Origin: Sulfuricurvum sp. 17-40-25 | Lineage (GTDB): Bacteria > Campylobacterota > Campylobacteria > Campylobacterales > Sulfurimonadaceae | Assembly: GCA_002282015.1 (NCBI GenBank) | Contig: NCIJ01000001.1 | Span: 124,001-188,000, forward strand | DNA length: 64,000 nucleotides | Direction of reading: 5' to 3' | Part shown: positions 54,316-63,477 of the stretch, in pieces | Layout of the letters: every line of letters begins with the position of its first letter | Numbering within the stretch: the stretch's first letter is position 1 | Translations under genes and position numbers: made by a program | The notes under the pieces: model-generated | What the model was told of the DNA's origin: nothing | The model's input: only the letters and a program-made list of their open reading frames with translations | Database searches by the model: none

Positions 54316-57300
54316 CTAAAGTACATCCACATTTTCTAAGCCGCTTAACTCTTCTAGCACCTTATTATCTATCCGTATCGCCGAATCGATCACAACATCG
54401 GCGAGTTTTGAGACGATGATGAGTTTGAGTGCACGACGTCCTGGATTACGACGCACTAACGTATAAAGCTTTTCAAGCGGTTCGAGGTTATCGCTTAGAC
54501 GGATACGTAATACCAACGGTTCTTGCGGTGCTTCAACGATTTTTGTCTCAACTTTTTTGGCCTCTTTTTTGGCTTCGGAAAGGGTCATGATCTTCGTGAC
54601 ACTGATACGGGTGAACATCTCCGTATGGGTTACTTTGACCTTGAAAGCAATGGGTTCGTCTTGATCCATCTTCTCTAGTTGTTCGAGCTTATCGGTAAAA
54701 AGCATCATCTCAATATTGCCGTGAAAGTCCATGAGACTTACCAGTCCAAACTGCGACCCTTTTTTCGACATTTTGACTTTGATCTCTTCGACTTTTCCGA
54801 TGAAGATTGCACTCGAACCGTCTGCGATATTTTCCAACTCGGATGAGAGAGTGTAGTTTATACTGTCAATCGCTTCTCGGAAATTATCAAGAGGGTGCCC
54901 TGATACGTAAAAGCCTAAAGTATCTTTTTCAAATTCTAAGAGTGCCTTGAGGTCGTATTCCTCATAGTTTTTGAGGGTTAACTCAACCGTCATAACCGCT
55001 TCATCATCCCCAAAAAGACTAAATTGCGCATCTTTTTGCAATGTAGAGCTTTTTTTGGCTGTTTCCACCATCATCTCGACTTGTTCCAAGAGGGCACGAC
55101 GTGAGTAGCCAAAACTATCAAATCCGCCTGCTTTGATAATACACTCGATCACGCGCTTGTTTACTTTTTGAGGCTCTATGCGGTTGATGAAATCCTGAAT
55201 GTCTTTAAATTCACCCTGGGATCTGGCTTCTAGCATCGACTCTACGGCAGCTTCTCCAACCCCCTTGATCGCACCCAAACCGAAAAGAATCTGATCCTGC
55301 CCGTCTTTATTGATGGCTGAAAATTCAAGTTGTGAATGATTAATATCAGGCGCTCCCAAAAAGATTTTCATCCGTTTAGCTTCATCGATGTATTTGACGA
55401 CTTTGTCCGTATTGTCTTTTTCACTTGTTAGCAATGCCGCCATGAATTCTTGTGGATAGTAAGTCTTGAGCCATGCTGTTTGAAACGTGATCATCGCATA
55501 CGCAGCAGAGTGGGATTTATTGAACCCGTATCCCGCAAATTTTTCGATCAGATCAAAGAGCTCCGAGGCTTTTTTATAATCTAAACTCTGCTTTGCCGCA
55601 CCTTGGCTAAACTCATCGTTATACGCAGAGAGGTCTTTTTTCTTACCCATCGCACGACGAATAATGTCCGAGTAGCCCAGACTAAATCCACCGATGGTTT
55701 GAACGATCTGCATGACCTGCTCTTGATAAACGATGACCCCATAAGTAGGTTTTAAGATCGCTTCCATCGCAGGGAATGTATAGCTGATCGCTTGACGCCC
55801 GTGTTTACGCTCGATAAAGTCATCTAGCATCCCGGACTCCATCGGTCCCGGACGATACAGTGCCAAGACCGCGATCAAATCCTCGAATGAACTGGGCTTT
55901 AGACGTTTATTGAGGTCTTGCATACCTGAACTCTCGATTTGAAACATTCCGATGGTATCACCGCTTTGGATTACCTTGTACACTTCAGGATCATTTTCAT
56001 CGATAGCGTGCCAATCAACCTCTTTTTCATAGCGGTTTTTAATCAGCTTGATAGCACTGTCGATGACGTCGAGTGTTTTAAGCCCCAAGAAGTCGAACTT
56101 GATGAGATCAACGTCTTCGAGATAGTTCAACGAATACTGCGTAATGTAGTTCTCTTCCCCCGATGGTTTATAGATAGGAGTCTTTTTCCATAATGGCTCG
56201 TTAGAGATAACAACCCCTGCCGCGTGCATTCCGGCATTACGCTTTAGACCCTCGAGCTTTTTAGCAAATTCCCAAACACGCATAGCAGACGCATCACCCT
56301 CGATGAGTTCTCGAATCTTCGGCTCTTTTTGATACGCTCCATCTTCGCTCTTGCCCCCTTTGGTTTTACCGTTGAGAGTAATACCCAATTCATCAGGAAT
56401 CAGTTTAGCCATGATGTCCGCTTGGGAGAGAGGCATGTCCAAAACACGCGCAACGTCACGGATAACCCCCTTGGCAAGAAGAGAACCAAAAGTGATGATC
56501 TGCGCCACCTGCTCACGCCCATATTTACGTACCACATAGTCAATAATCTCACCACGACGTGCTTGCATGAAGTCCATATCGATATCGGGCATCGATACAC
56601 GCTCAGGATTGAGAAAACGCTCAAAAAGTAGATCGTATTTCATTGGATCGATATCCGTGATCTCTAAACTGTATGCAACCAGGCTTCCCGCTGCTGATCC
56701 ACGACCAGGCCCTACTGCAATCCCCATTCGTTTAGCCTCACGGACAAAATCCCAAACGATAAGCATATACCCCGGAAACTTCATCTGATTGATGACCCCT
56801 ATCTCAAATTCAAGGCGATCACGATACTCTTGATACCGTTCTTGCGGAACGTGTTTGAGTCGCTCTTCCAAACCGACACGGCAACGGTGGATAAAATACT
56901 CAGAATCTTCTTCAATAACCAATCCCTCTTCGAGGGCATATTCGGTCGTAAATTTAAAATTAGGAGGGGTAGGATTACCGAGGTTAAGTTCCAGCTGACA
57001 CTTATCCGCAATTTCTTGTGTGTGGTAAAGTGCTTCAGGGATATCCGCAAACAACAACGCCATTTGTTCAGGGGATTTGACATAAAACTCATGGACCGAG
57101 TGACGCATACGCTTGGGATCATCGTAGAGTTTATTCATCCCGATACACATAAACGCTTCGTGATACTGTGCATCACCTGGGAACGTATAATGTGTGTCGT
57201 TGGTAGCTACGAGCTTGATTCCTGCTTCCTGAGAGATACGAATAACCTGCTCATCGATAAACAGCTGATCAGCAATTCCGTGACGCATGATCTCTAGATA

Positions 57301-57840
57301 AAAATCATCCCCAAAGATATCTTTGTACTCCAATGCAATACGTTTTGCTTCATCGTATCCAAGCGCGCCATTTTTGACATTACGCTCACTGTTGAGATTG
57401 AGATGCCAGTTTACTTCTCCCTGCAAACATGCCGAGGTACAAATGATCCCCTCAGAGTTTTCACGTAAAAGCTGTTTATTGATACGAGGGAAATAGTAAA
57501 AACCGTTGATGTACGCTTGCGAAGAGAGATACATCAGGTTTTTATACCCAACCTCATTTTTAGCAAATAAACAGACATGAAAACGCTGTTTAATACTCTT
57601 ATCCCCTAGTTCTTCACCGTTATGAATATACGCTTCCATCCCGATGATCGGTTTAATCCCAGCATCACGCATCTGATGGTAAAAATCAATCGCTCCAAAC
57701 ATGTTTCCATGGTCACTCATCGCCACCGATGTCATTCCCAGTTCTTTGACTCGTGCTGCCAATGCTGATATTTTATTGGCACCGTCAAGAAGAGAATATT
57801 CGGTATGTAAATGCAAATGGGTAAACGGAGGAATGCTCAT
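54316..57840 (-). CDS. dnaE: DNA polymerase III alpha subunit
   Basis: 1,174 residues, full length for DnaE1. PHP domain (from HLHTEYSLLDG at 8-19), palm with catalytic D419 and D421 (PDIDMDF), fingers, the tandem HhH region (KVNKRVIECIIKAGGFDSFG) and an OB fold (about 985-1070). It is the replicative polymerase. A TATAAT box lies 27 bases upstream. Downstream M18 and flgS-like genes follow closely. Confidence 0.97.
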   Translation of the reverse strand: MSIPPFTHLHLHTEYSLLDGANKISALAARVKELGMTSVAMSDHGNMFGAIDFYHQMRDAGIKPIIGMEAYIHNGEELGDKSIKQRFHVCLFAKNEVGYKNLMYLSSQAYINGFYYFPRINKQLLRENSEGIICTSACLQGEVNWHLNLNSERNVKNGALGYDEAKRIALEYKDIFGDDFYLEIMRHGIADQLFIDEQVIRISQEAGIKLVATNDTHYTFPGDAQYHEAFMCIGMNKLYDDPKRMRHSVHEFYVKSPEQMALLFADIPEALYHTQEIADKCQLELNLGNPTPPNFKFTTEYALEEGLVIEEDSEYFIHRCRVGLEERLKHVPQERYQEYRDRLEFEIGVINQMKFPGYMLIVWDFVREAKRMGIAVGPGRGSAAGSLVAYSLEITDIDPMKYDLLFERFLNPERVSMPDIDMDFMQARRGEIIDYVVRKYGREQVAQIITFGSLLAKGVIRDVARVLDMPLSQADIMAKLIPDELGITLNGKTKGGKSEDGAYQKEPKIRELIEGDASAMRVWEFAKKLEGLKRNAGMHAAGVVISNEPLWKKTPIYKPSGEENYITQYSLNYLEDVDLIKFDFLGLKTLDVIDSAIKLIKNRYEKEVDWHAIDENDPEVYKVIQSGDTIGMFQIESSGMQDLNKRLKPSSFEDLIAVLALYRPGPMESGMLDDFIERKHGRQAISYTFPAMEAILKPTYGVIVYQEQVMQIVQTIGGFSLGYSDIIRRAMGKKKDLSAYNDEFSQGAAKQSLDYKKASELFDLIEKFAGYGFNKSHSAAYAMITFQTAWLKTYYPQEFMAALLTSEKDNTDKVVKYIDEAKRMKIFLGAPDINHSQLEFSAINKDGQDQILFGLGAIKGVGEAAVESMLEARSQGEFKDIQDFINRIEPQKVNKRVIECIIKAGGFDSFGYSRRALLEQVEMMVETAKKSSTLQKDAQFSLFGDDEAVMTVELTLKNYEEYDLKALLEFEKDTLGFYVSGHPLDNFREAIDSINYTLSSELENIADGSSAIFIGKVEEIKVKMSKKGSQFGLVSLMDFHGNIEMMLFTDKLEQLEKMDQDEPIAFKVKVTHTEMFTRISVTKIMTLSEAKKEAKKVETKIVEAPQEPLVLRIRLSDNLEPLEKLYTLVRRNPGRRALKLIIVSKLADVVIDSAIRIDNKVLEELSGLENVDVL

Positions 57841-57867
57841 GAAAAAACCTTGGGAAAATATGAGAAG

Positions 57868-57873
57868 ATTATA
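57868..57873 (-). promoter_or_regulatory. Candidate -10 box (TATAAT) for dnaE
   Basis: On the minus strand CACTATAATCTTC places TATAAT 27 bases before the ATG at 57840, in the 58-base gap after the DUF188 gene. Confidence 0.55.
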
Positions 57874-57898
57874 GTGGTTCGAGGGTAAAGAGGAGCTT

Positions 57899-58348
57899 TT
57901 AAATTTTACGTTTAGACAATATCTTATTTAACCCATCCGCAAACTCACGAACAGTCTTAGCACCAATAGCAGCAGGACCACCCGTGATCTCACCTGAGTT
58001 ACGTAATTCTTCCATCAAATTGCGCATAGCAAGCAGATGCTTGATGTTGTTTTCATCGTAAATTGTCCCTCTAGGATCAAGGGCTACTGCACCGATTGTG
58101 ACGATTCGATCGGCTAATGGGATATCAGCCGTGATGACCAGATCCTCAGCCTCACAAAGCTCGGCGATACGGTGGTCCGCTTCATCAGGTCCCTGCTCCA
58201 CCACTTGCATAGAGACAAATGGGACATTGGGAATAGAAATATTTTTATTGGCGACGTAGATAGTGGTAATCTTGCGCTTAAGAACAGCACGCATCAACAC
58301 TTCTTTTAGCGCGTTGGGAAACGCATCGGCATCAACGAGGATTTTCAT
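57899..58348 (-). CDS. YaiI/YqxD-family protein (DUF188), function unknown
   Basis: 149 residues, usual family size. N-terminal VDADAFPNALKEVLMRA, then VVEQGPDEADHRIAELCEAEDLVITADIPLADR and the DPRGTIYDENNIKHLLAMR segment are family signatures. The aspartate-rich PIN/NYN-like core suggests a nuclease fold, but no activity is established. It follows rhlE after 6 bases, so it is likely co-transcribed with an RNA helicase. Confidence 0.85.
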   Translation of the reverse strand: MKILVDADAFPNALKEVLMRAVLKRKITTIYVANKNISIPNVPFVSMQVVEQGPDEADHRIAELCEAEDLVITADIPLADRIVTIGAVALDPRGTIYDENNIKHLLAMRNLMEELRNSGEITGGPAAIGAKTVREFADGLNKILSKRKI

Positions 58349-58354
58349 CGTCTT

Positions 58355-59680
58355 TTATCTACCTCTACTGCCTTCGCGACGCTGAGCATTACTGCGCCCT
58401 TCGCCACGATTTCCCTCAGATCTACGGCTTGAACTGTCACGCTTTTGCCCTTGTGGTTTACCGCTTGGTGAGTGTCCTCCACCACCGTTTCCACGTCCGC
58501 CTCCGCCGCCACGTCCTTGCATGATCGGCATTGCCATGATGGATGGATCAGGCTCAAATCCAGGGATCACATCACGATCGAGCTTACGGTTGATAAGACG
58601 CTCGATTCCTTTGAGGTAATCATACTCATCCACACATACCAGTGAGATCGCTTCACCCTCGTTACCCGCACGTCCAGTACGTCCGATACGGTGAACATAG
58701 TCTTCCGCGATGTTTGGTAATTCGAGATTGACAACGTGTGGAAGCTGATCAATATCAAGCCCACGCGCCGCGATATCGGTTGCAACGAGAATTTTCACCG
58801 AACCTGATTTAAAATCAGCCAATGCTTTGGTACGGGCCGCTTGGCTTTTGTTACCATGAATAGCAGCTGAACTAACACCGATTTTTTGTAAATAGTCGGA
58901 GAGTTTATTAGCTTGGTGCTTGGTGCGGGTAAAGACCAAAACCTGCTCCCATTTGTTTTCTTTAACCAAATGACCAAAAAGAGCACTTTTCTTGGCACAG
59001 TCGACCAAGATAACCCGTTGAGTCACAAGCTCGCTTGAGGTGTTACGACGTGCTACTTCAACGATGGCAGGATTGCGTAAAATAGACTCACACAAGGTCT
59101 TGATGTCATCCGAATACGTTGCAGAGAAGAGAAGGTTTTGTCGTTTTTGTGGCAAGATTGATATTACACGGCGAATGTCTTTGATAAATCCCATGTCTAA
59201 CATACGGTCTGCTTCATCAAGAATCAACATCTCTACGTGACGTAAATCTACTGTCCCTTGTGACATGTGGTCAAGCAATCGGCCAGGAGTAGCAATCAAA
59301 ATATCCACACCGTTACGCAATGTGGTGATTTGAGGCTGGATACCGACACCACCAAAAACTACCGCACTTTTATACGGTAAATATTTACCATAGGTCTTAA
59401 CACTCTCACCCACTTGTGCCGCAAGTTCGCGTGTCGGAGTCAAAATAAGTACACGAACGTGACGAGGGCCTTTAGTGTTTTTAGTGCGTGAAAGTATTTC
59501 CAACATAGGCAGAGTAAAGCCCGCTGTTTTACCTGTACCCGTTTGAGCACCTGCGAGCATATCACGCCCCTCAAGGATAAACGGAATGGCTTGCGCCTGG
59601 ACAGGAGAGGGAGTTGTGTAGCCTTGATCAGCGACCGCTTTTAAAATCGGTTCTGACAGTTTAAGATCTGTAAATAACAT
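58355..59680 (-). CDS. rhlE: DEAD-box RNA helicase, RhlE type
   Basis: 441 residues. All helicase motifs are visible: Q motif (TPSPVQ), [10 protein letters not shown] (43-52), [26 protein letters not shown] and HRIGRTGR. The last 55 residues are a low-complexity Gly/Arg/Ser tail ([11 protein letters not shown] onward) that should bind RNA non-specifically and may promote condensates. RhlE-type helicases remodel rRNA and mRNA, often in cold. The gene has a leader of roughly 100 bases with a promoter and hairpin described separately. Confidence 0.93.
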   Translation of the reverse strand: MLFTDLKLSEPILKAVADQGYTTPSPVQAQAIPFILEGRDMLAGAQTGTGKTAGFTLPMLEILSRTKNTKGPRHVRVLILTPTRELAAQVGESVKTYGKYLPYKSAVVFGGVGIQPQITTLRNGVDILIATPGRLLDHMSQGTVDLRHVEMLILDEADRMLDMGFIKDIRRVISILPQKRQNLLFSATYSDDIKTLCESILRNPAIVEVARRNTSSELVTQRVILVDCAKKSALFGHLVKENKWEQVLVFTRTKHQANKLSDYLQKIGVSSAAIHGNKSQAARTKALADFKSGSVKILVATDIAARGLDIDQLPHVVNLELPNIAEDYVHRIGRTGRAGNEGEAISLVCVDEYDYLKGIERLINRKLDRDVIPGFEPDPSIMAMPIMQGRGGGGGRGNGGGGHSPSGKPQGQKRDSSSRRSEGNRGEGRSNAQRREGSRGR

Positions 59681-59754
59681 TAGTGATGTTCCTTTGGGTA
59701 GTTCAAGCAGACAAACAATGCAAAGGAAGTGAAAACCAAATGTGCAGATATTGA

Positions 59755-59787
59755 GCGGCTTACGGAAATATCCGTTTTGATAGCCGC
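59755..59787 (-). promoter_or_regulatory. Nested inverted repeat in the rhlE leader
   Basis: GCGGCT ... AGCCGC (59755-59760 and 59782-59787) encloses ACGGA-AATA-TCCGT (59762-59775). The structure abuts the rhlE -10 box, so the inner hairpin would sit at the very 5' end of the transcript. The remaining leader, to the rhlE ATG at 59680, shows only an AGGAA ribosome binding site. Function is not known. Confidence 0.4.
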
Positions 59788-59793
59788 ATTATA
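59788..59793 (-). promoter_or_regulatory. Candidate -10 box (TATAAT) for rhlE
   Basis: On the minus strand CGCTATAATGCGGC gives a perfect TATAAT; the start point would be near 59781, about 100 bases before the rhlE ATG. Confidence 0.6.
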
Positions 59794-59829
59794 GCGAAAT
59801 TTAACCTAAGATATTGTGCTGTGTGGAGG

Positions 59830-60261
59830 TTAGATTATTTGAGTATGATCGATGACTTGCTGATTAATATTATTGGCGATAGCAAAATCAAGCAAATGGA
59901 ATAGTTCTCGTATCATTGTTTCAGAATTTGAATAATTACTCGCCGTAACAATAGCTGAGTACAGTGGAATATCAAATGCACTACCTTGAAATTTTGTGAG
60001 TAGATTATTAGCTGCTTTGATACCAGATTCATCATTTGCATTGTCAAGGATAATAGCACACGTATTATCGTTAAGCACGATAAATTTGTCTGTATTTCTA
60101 ATAAAATTAGACATCGGTACTAAATCAATCTCCATTGGCGAATATCCTAGTGCAATAGAGTAATCAGTATTATATCGTTCGTAACGATAACTAAATTCCT
60201 TAGCATTTTCTAGTAGTTGCTTTTGGTATATAGCGTATTTTTCATTAGAGAACTGGCGCAA
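59830..60261 (-). CDS. Small protein resembling part of a GGDEF domain, function unknown
   Basis: 143 residues, soluble, TTG start at 60259-60261 with a modest AGG site. The middle (DKFIVLNDNTCAIILDNANDESGIKAANNLLTKF) has the hydrophobic pattern of the strand-helix around a GGDEF active site, and the end (LFHLLDFAIANN) resembles the domain's last helix, but the GGDEF residues themselves are absent. It has its own extended -10. I do not recognise a named family. It could be a worn diguanylate-cyclase remnant or a nucleotide-free partner protein; no c-di-GMP activity should be assumed. Confidence 0.6.
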   Translation of the reverse strand: MRQFSNEKYAIYQKQLLENAKEFSYRYERYNTDYSIALGYSPMEIDLVPMSNFIRNTDKFIVLNDNTCAIILDNANDESGIKAANNLLTKFQGSAFDIPLYSAIVTASNYSNSETMIRELFHLLDFAIANNINQQVIDHTQII

Positions 60262-60292
60262 TTGTTAAAACCTGTTAAATTTAAGCTGACAA

Positions 60293-60298
60293 AGTATA
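60293..60298 (-). promoter_or_regulatory. Candidate extended -10 (TGATATACT) for the small GGDEF-like gene
   Basis: On the minus strand TATACT, preceded by TG one base away, lies 32 bases before the TTG start at 60261. Confidence 0.45.
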
Positions 60299-60334
60299 TC
60301 ACATTTATGTCACAATTTAAACTATTAATGTTTA

Positions 60335-61399
60335 TTATATACTCCAGTCAAAACTAAAACAGTTTGGCAATGCATCCTTTTTATCCATATATTTAGCCGT
60401 AAAATACGCTGAAAGCATGATTGAGGTAATCGCTAAAAAAGAACTAAAGGCTAAGGTTGACATACCGCTAAGGCCTTGCCCAATCGTACATCCCATAGCC
60501 ATTATCCCCCCTACTCCCATCAACATGCCGCCGATAATACCGTTTCTTTGTTTATTGTTTTTTTGCGATATGACACACCCAAAACGGTATTTTTTATTGA
60601 AAAAAGACATAAAAAATGCCCCTATAATAATTCCAAAAACAACACTGACACTAAAGGAAAGCGTACTGCCGCTAAAAAACATCAAATATTCTAACGTCTT
60701 ACCCGATGGGAAAACAAAACTCAGCGCTTCGAGAGCAAGCGGTTCAAAATCATCAAATCCTAGTACGCCTGTAACATACCATGCACATCCGATCAGTAAT
60801 CCTACAAAAACACCATCCATACAGCTAATAAGATTTTTGAATCGTGGCACTATCTTCCACAATGCCCCTAATAAAAGTCCAATCATTATATAGATCGACA
60901 ATGATTGATTAGGAAACCATGCCGATACACCTAGCAACCACTCATTTTTTATAATCGGTTCCAAACCAATCGCCAAAATCCCTTTTGCACTCATGTATCC
61001 AAATACAGCAATAAAAATTATGGTTACCAAAGAGTATAAATCCCCTTGGGAAAATTTCACAAGATGACGACTACTACACCCATCCGCCAACATCATCCCT
61101 GTCCCGAACAATCCACCGCCTAAAAGAATAGAGAAATAATTAATGTCTGATTGCAAATAGATGCTCTTAGCTAAATCGATCTCATACATATGTGCCAAAA
61201 TCTGTGAAGTTATAATCGCTGTAATGATAGCCGTTAAGACAGAAGCAGCCCTGCGTGTTGATTTAGTAAGAACAAAGTCCTTAATAGCTCCGCTAAAACA
61301 AAACTGTGTCTTTTGAGCTACTAACCCGTAAATTAGACCAATCATAAATGCAAAAACATTCACCACCTGATAGGATTCTAATGCTTCAAGATAAGACAT
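60335..61399 (-). CDS. YeeE/YedE (TsuA-like) sulfur-compound transporter
   Basis: 354 residues, about nine to ten hydrophobic segments. Duplicated sulfur-transport halves carry cysteines typical of the family: C34 (QFCFSGA), the Cys of ADGCSSRHL, GCVISQK and MGCTIGQGLSG. TsuA takes up thiosulfate by passing it between such cysteines; other members serve selenium or persulfide sulfur. In a likely sulfur-oxidising bacterium, uptake of thiosulfate or sulfane sulfur is plausible. No TusA partner adjoins it. A possible TATACT box (61427-61432, minus) and an AGGTGG site lie upstream. Confidence 0.85.
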   Translation of the reverse strand: MSYLEALESYQVVNVFAFMIGLIYGLVAQKTQFCFSGAIKDFVLTKSTRRAASVLTAIITAIITSQILAHMYEIDLAKSIYLQSDINYFSILLGGGLFGTGMMLADGCSSRHLVKFSQGDLYSLVTIIFIAVFGYMSAKGILAIGLEPIIKNEWLLGVSAWFPNQSLSIYIMIGLLLGALWKIVPRFKNLISCMDGVFVGLLIGCAWYVTGVLGFDDFEPLALEALSFVFPSGKTLEYLMFFSGSTLSFSVSVVFGIIIGAFFMSFFNKKYRFGCVISQKNNKQRNGIIGGMLMGVGGIMAMGCTIGQGLSGMSTLAFSSFLAITSIMLSAYFTAKYMDKKDALPNCFSFDWSI

Positions 61400-61477
61400 C
61401 TGATTATTACCACCTTTTTTTTCGGAAGTATAATAAAGAAGTGTAAAAATATTATAAAAACTTATTTTATGAAAGTA

Positions 61478-62743
61478 TCAGCCTAAACGATTTGAGAGCT
61501 CTTTTTTATAGCTTTCCAAGTCAAAAGAATCAACACGGGCCACACCGCTTTTAACCGCTGCTTGAGCCACACTGCTGGAAACCTCTACAATCAGCCGTTT
61601 ATCAAATGGTTTAGGGATAATGTACTCTTTTCCAAATACCAGTTGTGTACCGTATATCTCATTGAGATACTCTGGTACTTCCGCACGAGCTAATGCGGCA
61701 AGGGCCATAGAAGCAGCCACTTTCATCTCCATATTGATCGTCTTTGCACGTACGTCCATCGCTCCTCGAAAGATAAACGGAAATCCCAGGACATTATTTA
61801 CCTGATTAGGAAAATCACTACGCCCTGTTGCCAAGATCGCATCGGGTCGTGCTCGTCTCGTATTATCAGGAAAGATTTCGGGTGTCGGATTGGCAAGAGT
61901 GAATATAATCGGGTTATCGGCCATTAGCATAATGTTTTCGATACTGAAACTGCCCGGTTTTGACAAACCGATAACCACATCTGCATCGTTAAAGATCTGA
62001 TCCAACGTAGTACCATCCGGGGCCATAAACTCTTTTTTATAATCATTAAGATCATTACGTCCAGAGTGGATTACCCCTTTTGAGTCGGTCATGAAAATAG
62101 TCTTAACTCCCGCGTGACGATACAGTCGTGCACAGCTCAATGCCGCCGCTCCAGCCCCGACAATCACAAGCTTGATATCCTGTAGTTCACGATTCGTTAA
62201 CATACATCCATTCGTAACAGCTGCCAAAGAAATAACGGCCGTCCCATGCTGATCATCGTGCATTACAGGAATATCTAAACGCTCAATCAAACGACGCTCT
62301 ATCTCAAAACACTCCGGGGCCTTAATATCCTCAAGATTAATCCCACCAAATGTCGGAGCAATCGCCGCAACTGTATTGCAAAACAGATCAATATCCGTCG
62401 CATCCACCTCAATATCATAGGAGTCTAAACCGCTAAATTTTTTAAATAAAATCGCCTTTCCTTCCATCACAGGCTTAGACGCTAGTGCCCCAAGATTACC
62501 CAGACCTAATACGGCTGTTCCATTTGAGATTACCGCGACTAGATTACCTTTAGCAGTATAACGATAGGCATCTTGCGGATTAGTTTGTATGGCCAAACAC
62601 GGAGCAGCAACACCAGGCGTGTATGCCATGCTTAAATCGTGTTGTGAAGAAAAAGGTTTGGAAATTTTGGTGGCTATTTTCCCCGGTTGTGGAAACTCAT
62701 GGTAACAAAGGGCTTCTTCATTGAGGGTGTTGTCCTGATTCAC
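61478..62743 (-). CDS. maeB: NAD(P)-dependent malic enzyme
   Basis: 421 residues, the short bacterial form without a phosphotransacetylase domain. Motifs: [47 protein letters not shown] (metal site) and the dinucleotide site [16 protein letters not shown]. It decarboxylates malate to pyruvate. With ppsA it would link malate to PEP and provide NAD(P)H. A possible -10 (TACTAT, minus, 62773-62778) lies upstream. Confidence 0.93.
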   Translation of the reverse strand: MNQDNTLNEEALCYHEFPQPGKIATKISKPFSSQHDLSMAYTPGVAAPCLAIQTNPQDAYRYTAKGNLVAVISNGTAVLGLGNLGALASKPVMEGKAILFKKFSGLDSYDIEVDATDIDLFCNTVAAIAPTFGGINLEDIKAPECFEIERRLIERLDIPVMHDDQHGTAVISLAAVTNGCMLTNRELQDIKLVIVGAGAAALSCARLYRHAGVKTIFMTDSKGVIHSGRNDLNDYKKEFMAPDGTTLDQIFNDADVVIGLSKPGSFSIENIMLMADNPIIFTLANPTPEIFPDNTRRARPDAILATGRSDFPNQVNNVLGFPFIFRGAMDVRAKTINMEMKVAASMALAALARAEVPEYLNEIYGTQLVFGKEYIIPKPFDKRLIVEVSSSVAQAAVKSGVARVDSFDLESYKKELSNRLG

Positions 62744-62799
62744 GAAAGTGCTCCAAAAAGTAAGTTACTCTCATAGTACTGCAATTTATCTTTAAAATC

Positions 62800-63366
62800 T
62801 TAAAGTGCCGTACAATATTCTGCCAATAACCCGCCACGAAGCCCTTCATAGGCTTCATCACCTACGAGCTTTTTAACAATAGCCAAACCAAAACAGATTG
62901 CCGTTCCGGGACCGCGTGACGTCATCACATTACCGCTTTGAACGACAGCACTTTTATTCCCTTGGTATCCCTCTACATCAATCTGCTCTTCAACACTTGG
63001 ATAACAAGTAAAGTCTTCTTTGAGCACACCCGCTGTATATAAAGCAAATGGGGCAGCACAGATCGCACCAATATTTTTACCCTTTGCATCCATTTCTTTG
63101 AGCAGTCCTTGAATAGTTGCACTCTCAGCCAACGCATTCGTACCGCCCCAGCCTTCAGGAAGAACTATCATATCAAGTTCATCTGCCGTGATTCCTGCAA
63201 TGGATTGATTCGCTTGAACCGTGATATTATTGGCGCCTGTCACCAAAAGCGTCTCATCAAGTGATCCCATAATAACCTCGATTCCAGCACGACGCATTAC
63301 ATCGATGATACACACCGCTTCTATCTCTTCAAAACCTGTTGCTATAGGGACAAGTACACGTGACAT
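62800..63366 (-). CDS. DJ-1/PfpI-family protein (YajL-like)
   Basis: 188 residues. The nucleophile-elbow cysteine is near residue 104 in GAICAAPFAL, with an upstream Glu in GFEEIEAV; the LPEGWGGTNAL segment is typical of the YajL/DJ-1 branch. Proposed roles are chaperone, glyoxalase or deglycase activity under carbonyl or oxidative stress; which applies is disputed. It has its own -10 and AGGAG site. Confidence 0.88.
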   Translation of the reverse strand: MSRVLVPIATGFEEIEAVCIIDVMRRAGIEVIMGSLDETLLVTGANNITVQANQSIAGITADELDMIVLPEGWGGTNALAESATIQGLLKEMDAKGKNIGAICAAPFALYTAGVLKEDFTCYPSVEEQIDVEGYQGNKSAVVQSGNVMTSRGPGTAICFGLAIVKKLVGDEAYEGLRGGLLAEYCTAL

Positions 63367-63390
63367 AGGACACTCCTGTTTGTTGATTCA

Positions 63391-63396
63391 ACTATA
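63391..63396 (-). promoter_or_regulatory. Candidate -10 box (TATAGT) for the DJ-1 gene
   Basis: On the minus strand AATCTATAGTTG lies about 25 bases before the ATG at 63366, followed by an AGGAG ribosome binding site. Confidence 0.45.
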
Positions 63397-63432
63397 GATT
63401 ATTTATGATAATAGATTCTGACTTTAAGAAGA

Positions 63433-63464
63433 TTAAAAAGAAGAGTTGCGGAACACGTCCGCAA
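63433..63464 (-). terminator. Rho-independent terminator after efp
   Basis: A perfect 7-bp stem TTGCGGA/TCCGCAA (63446-63452 and 63458-63464) with a 5-base loop lies 13 bases after the efp stop. Read on the minus strand it is followed by a T-rich run (CTCTTCTTTTTAATC). Confidence 0.7.
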
Positions 63465-63477
63465 ATGAAGAGAAGAA

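Noticed and set aside
58345-58557. 70-codon ORF opposite frame in the tail of rhlE
   Set aside because: It is a frame shadow of the Gly/Arg-rich repeat coding for the helicase tail.
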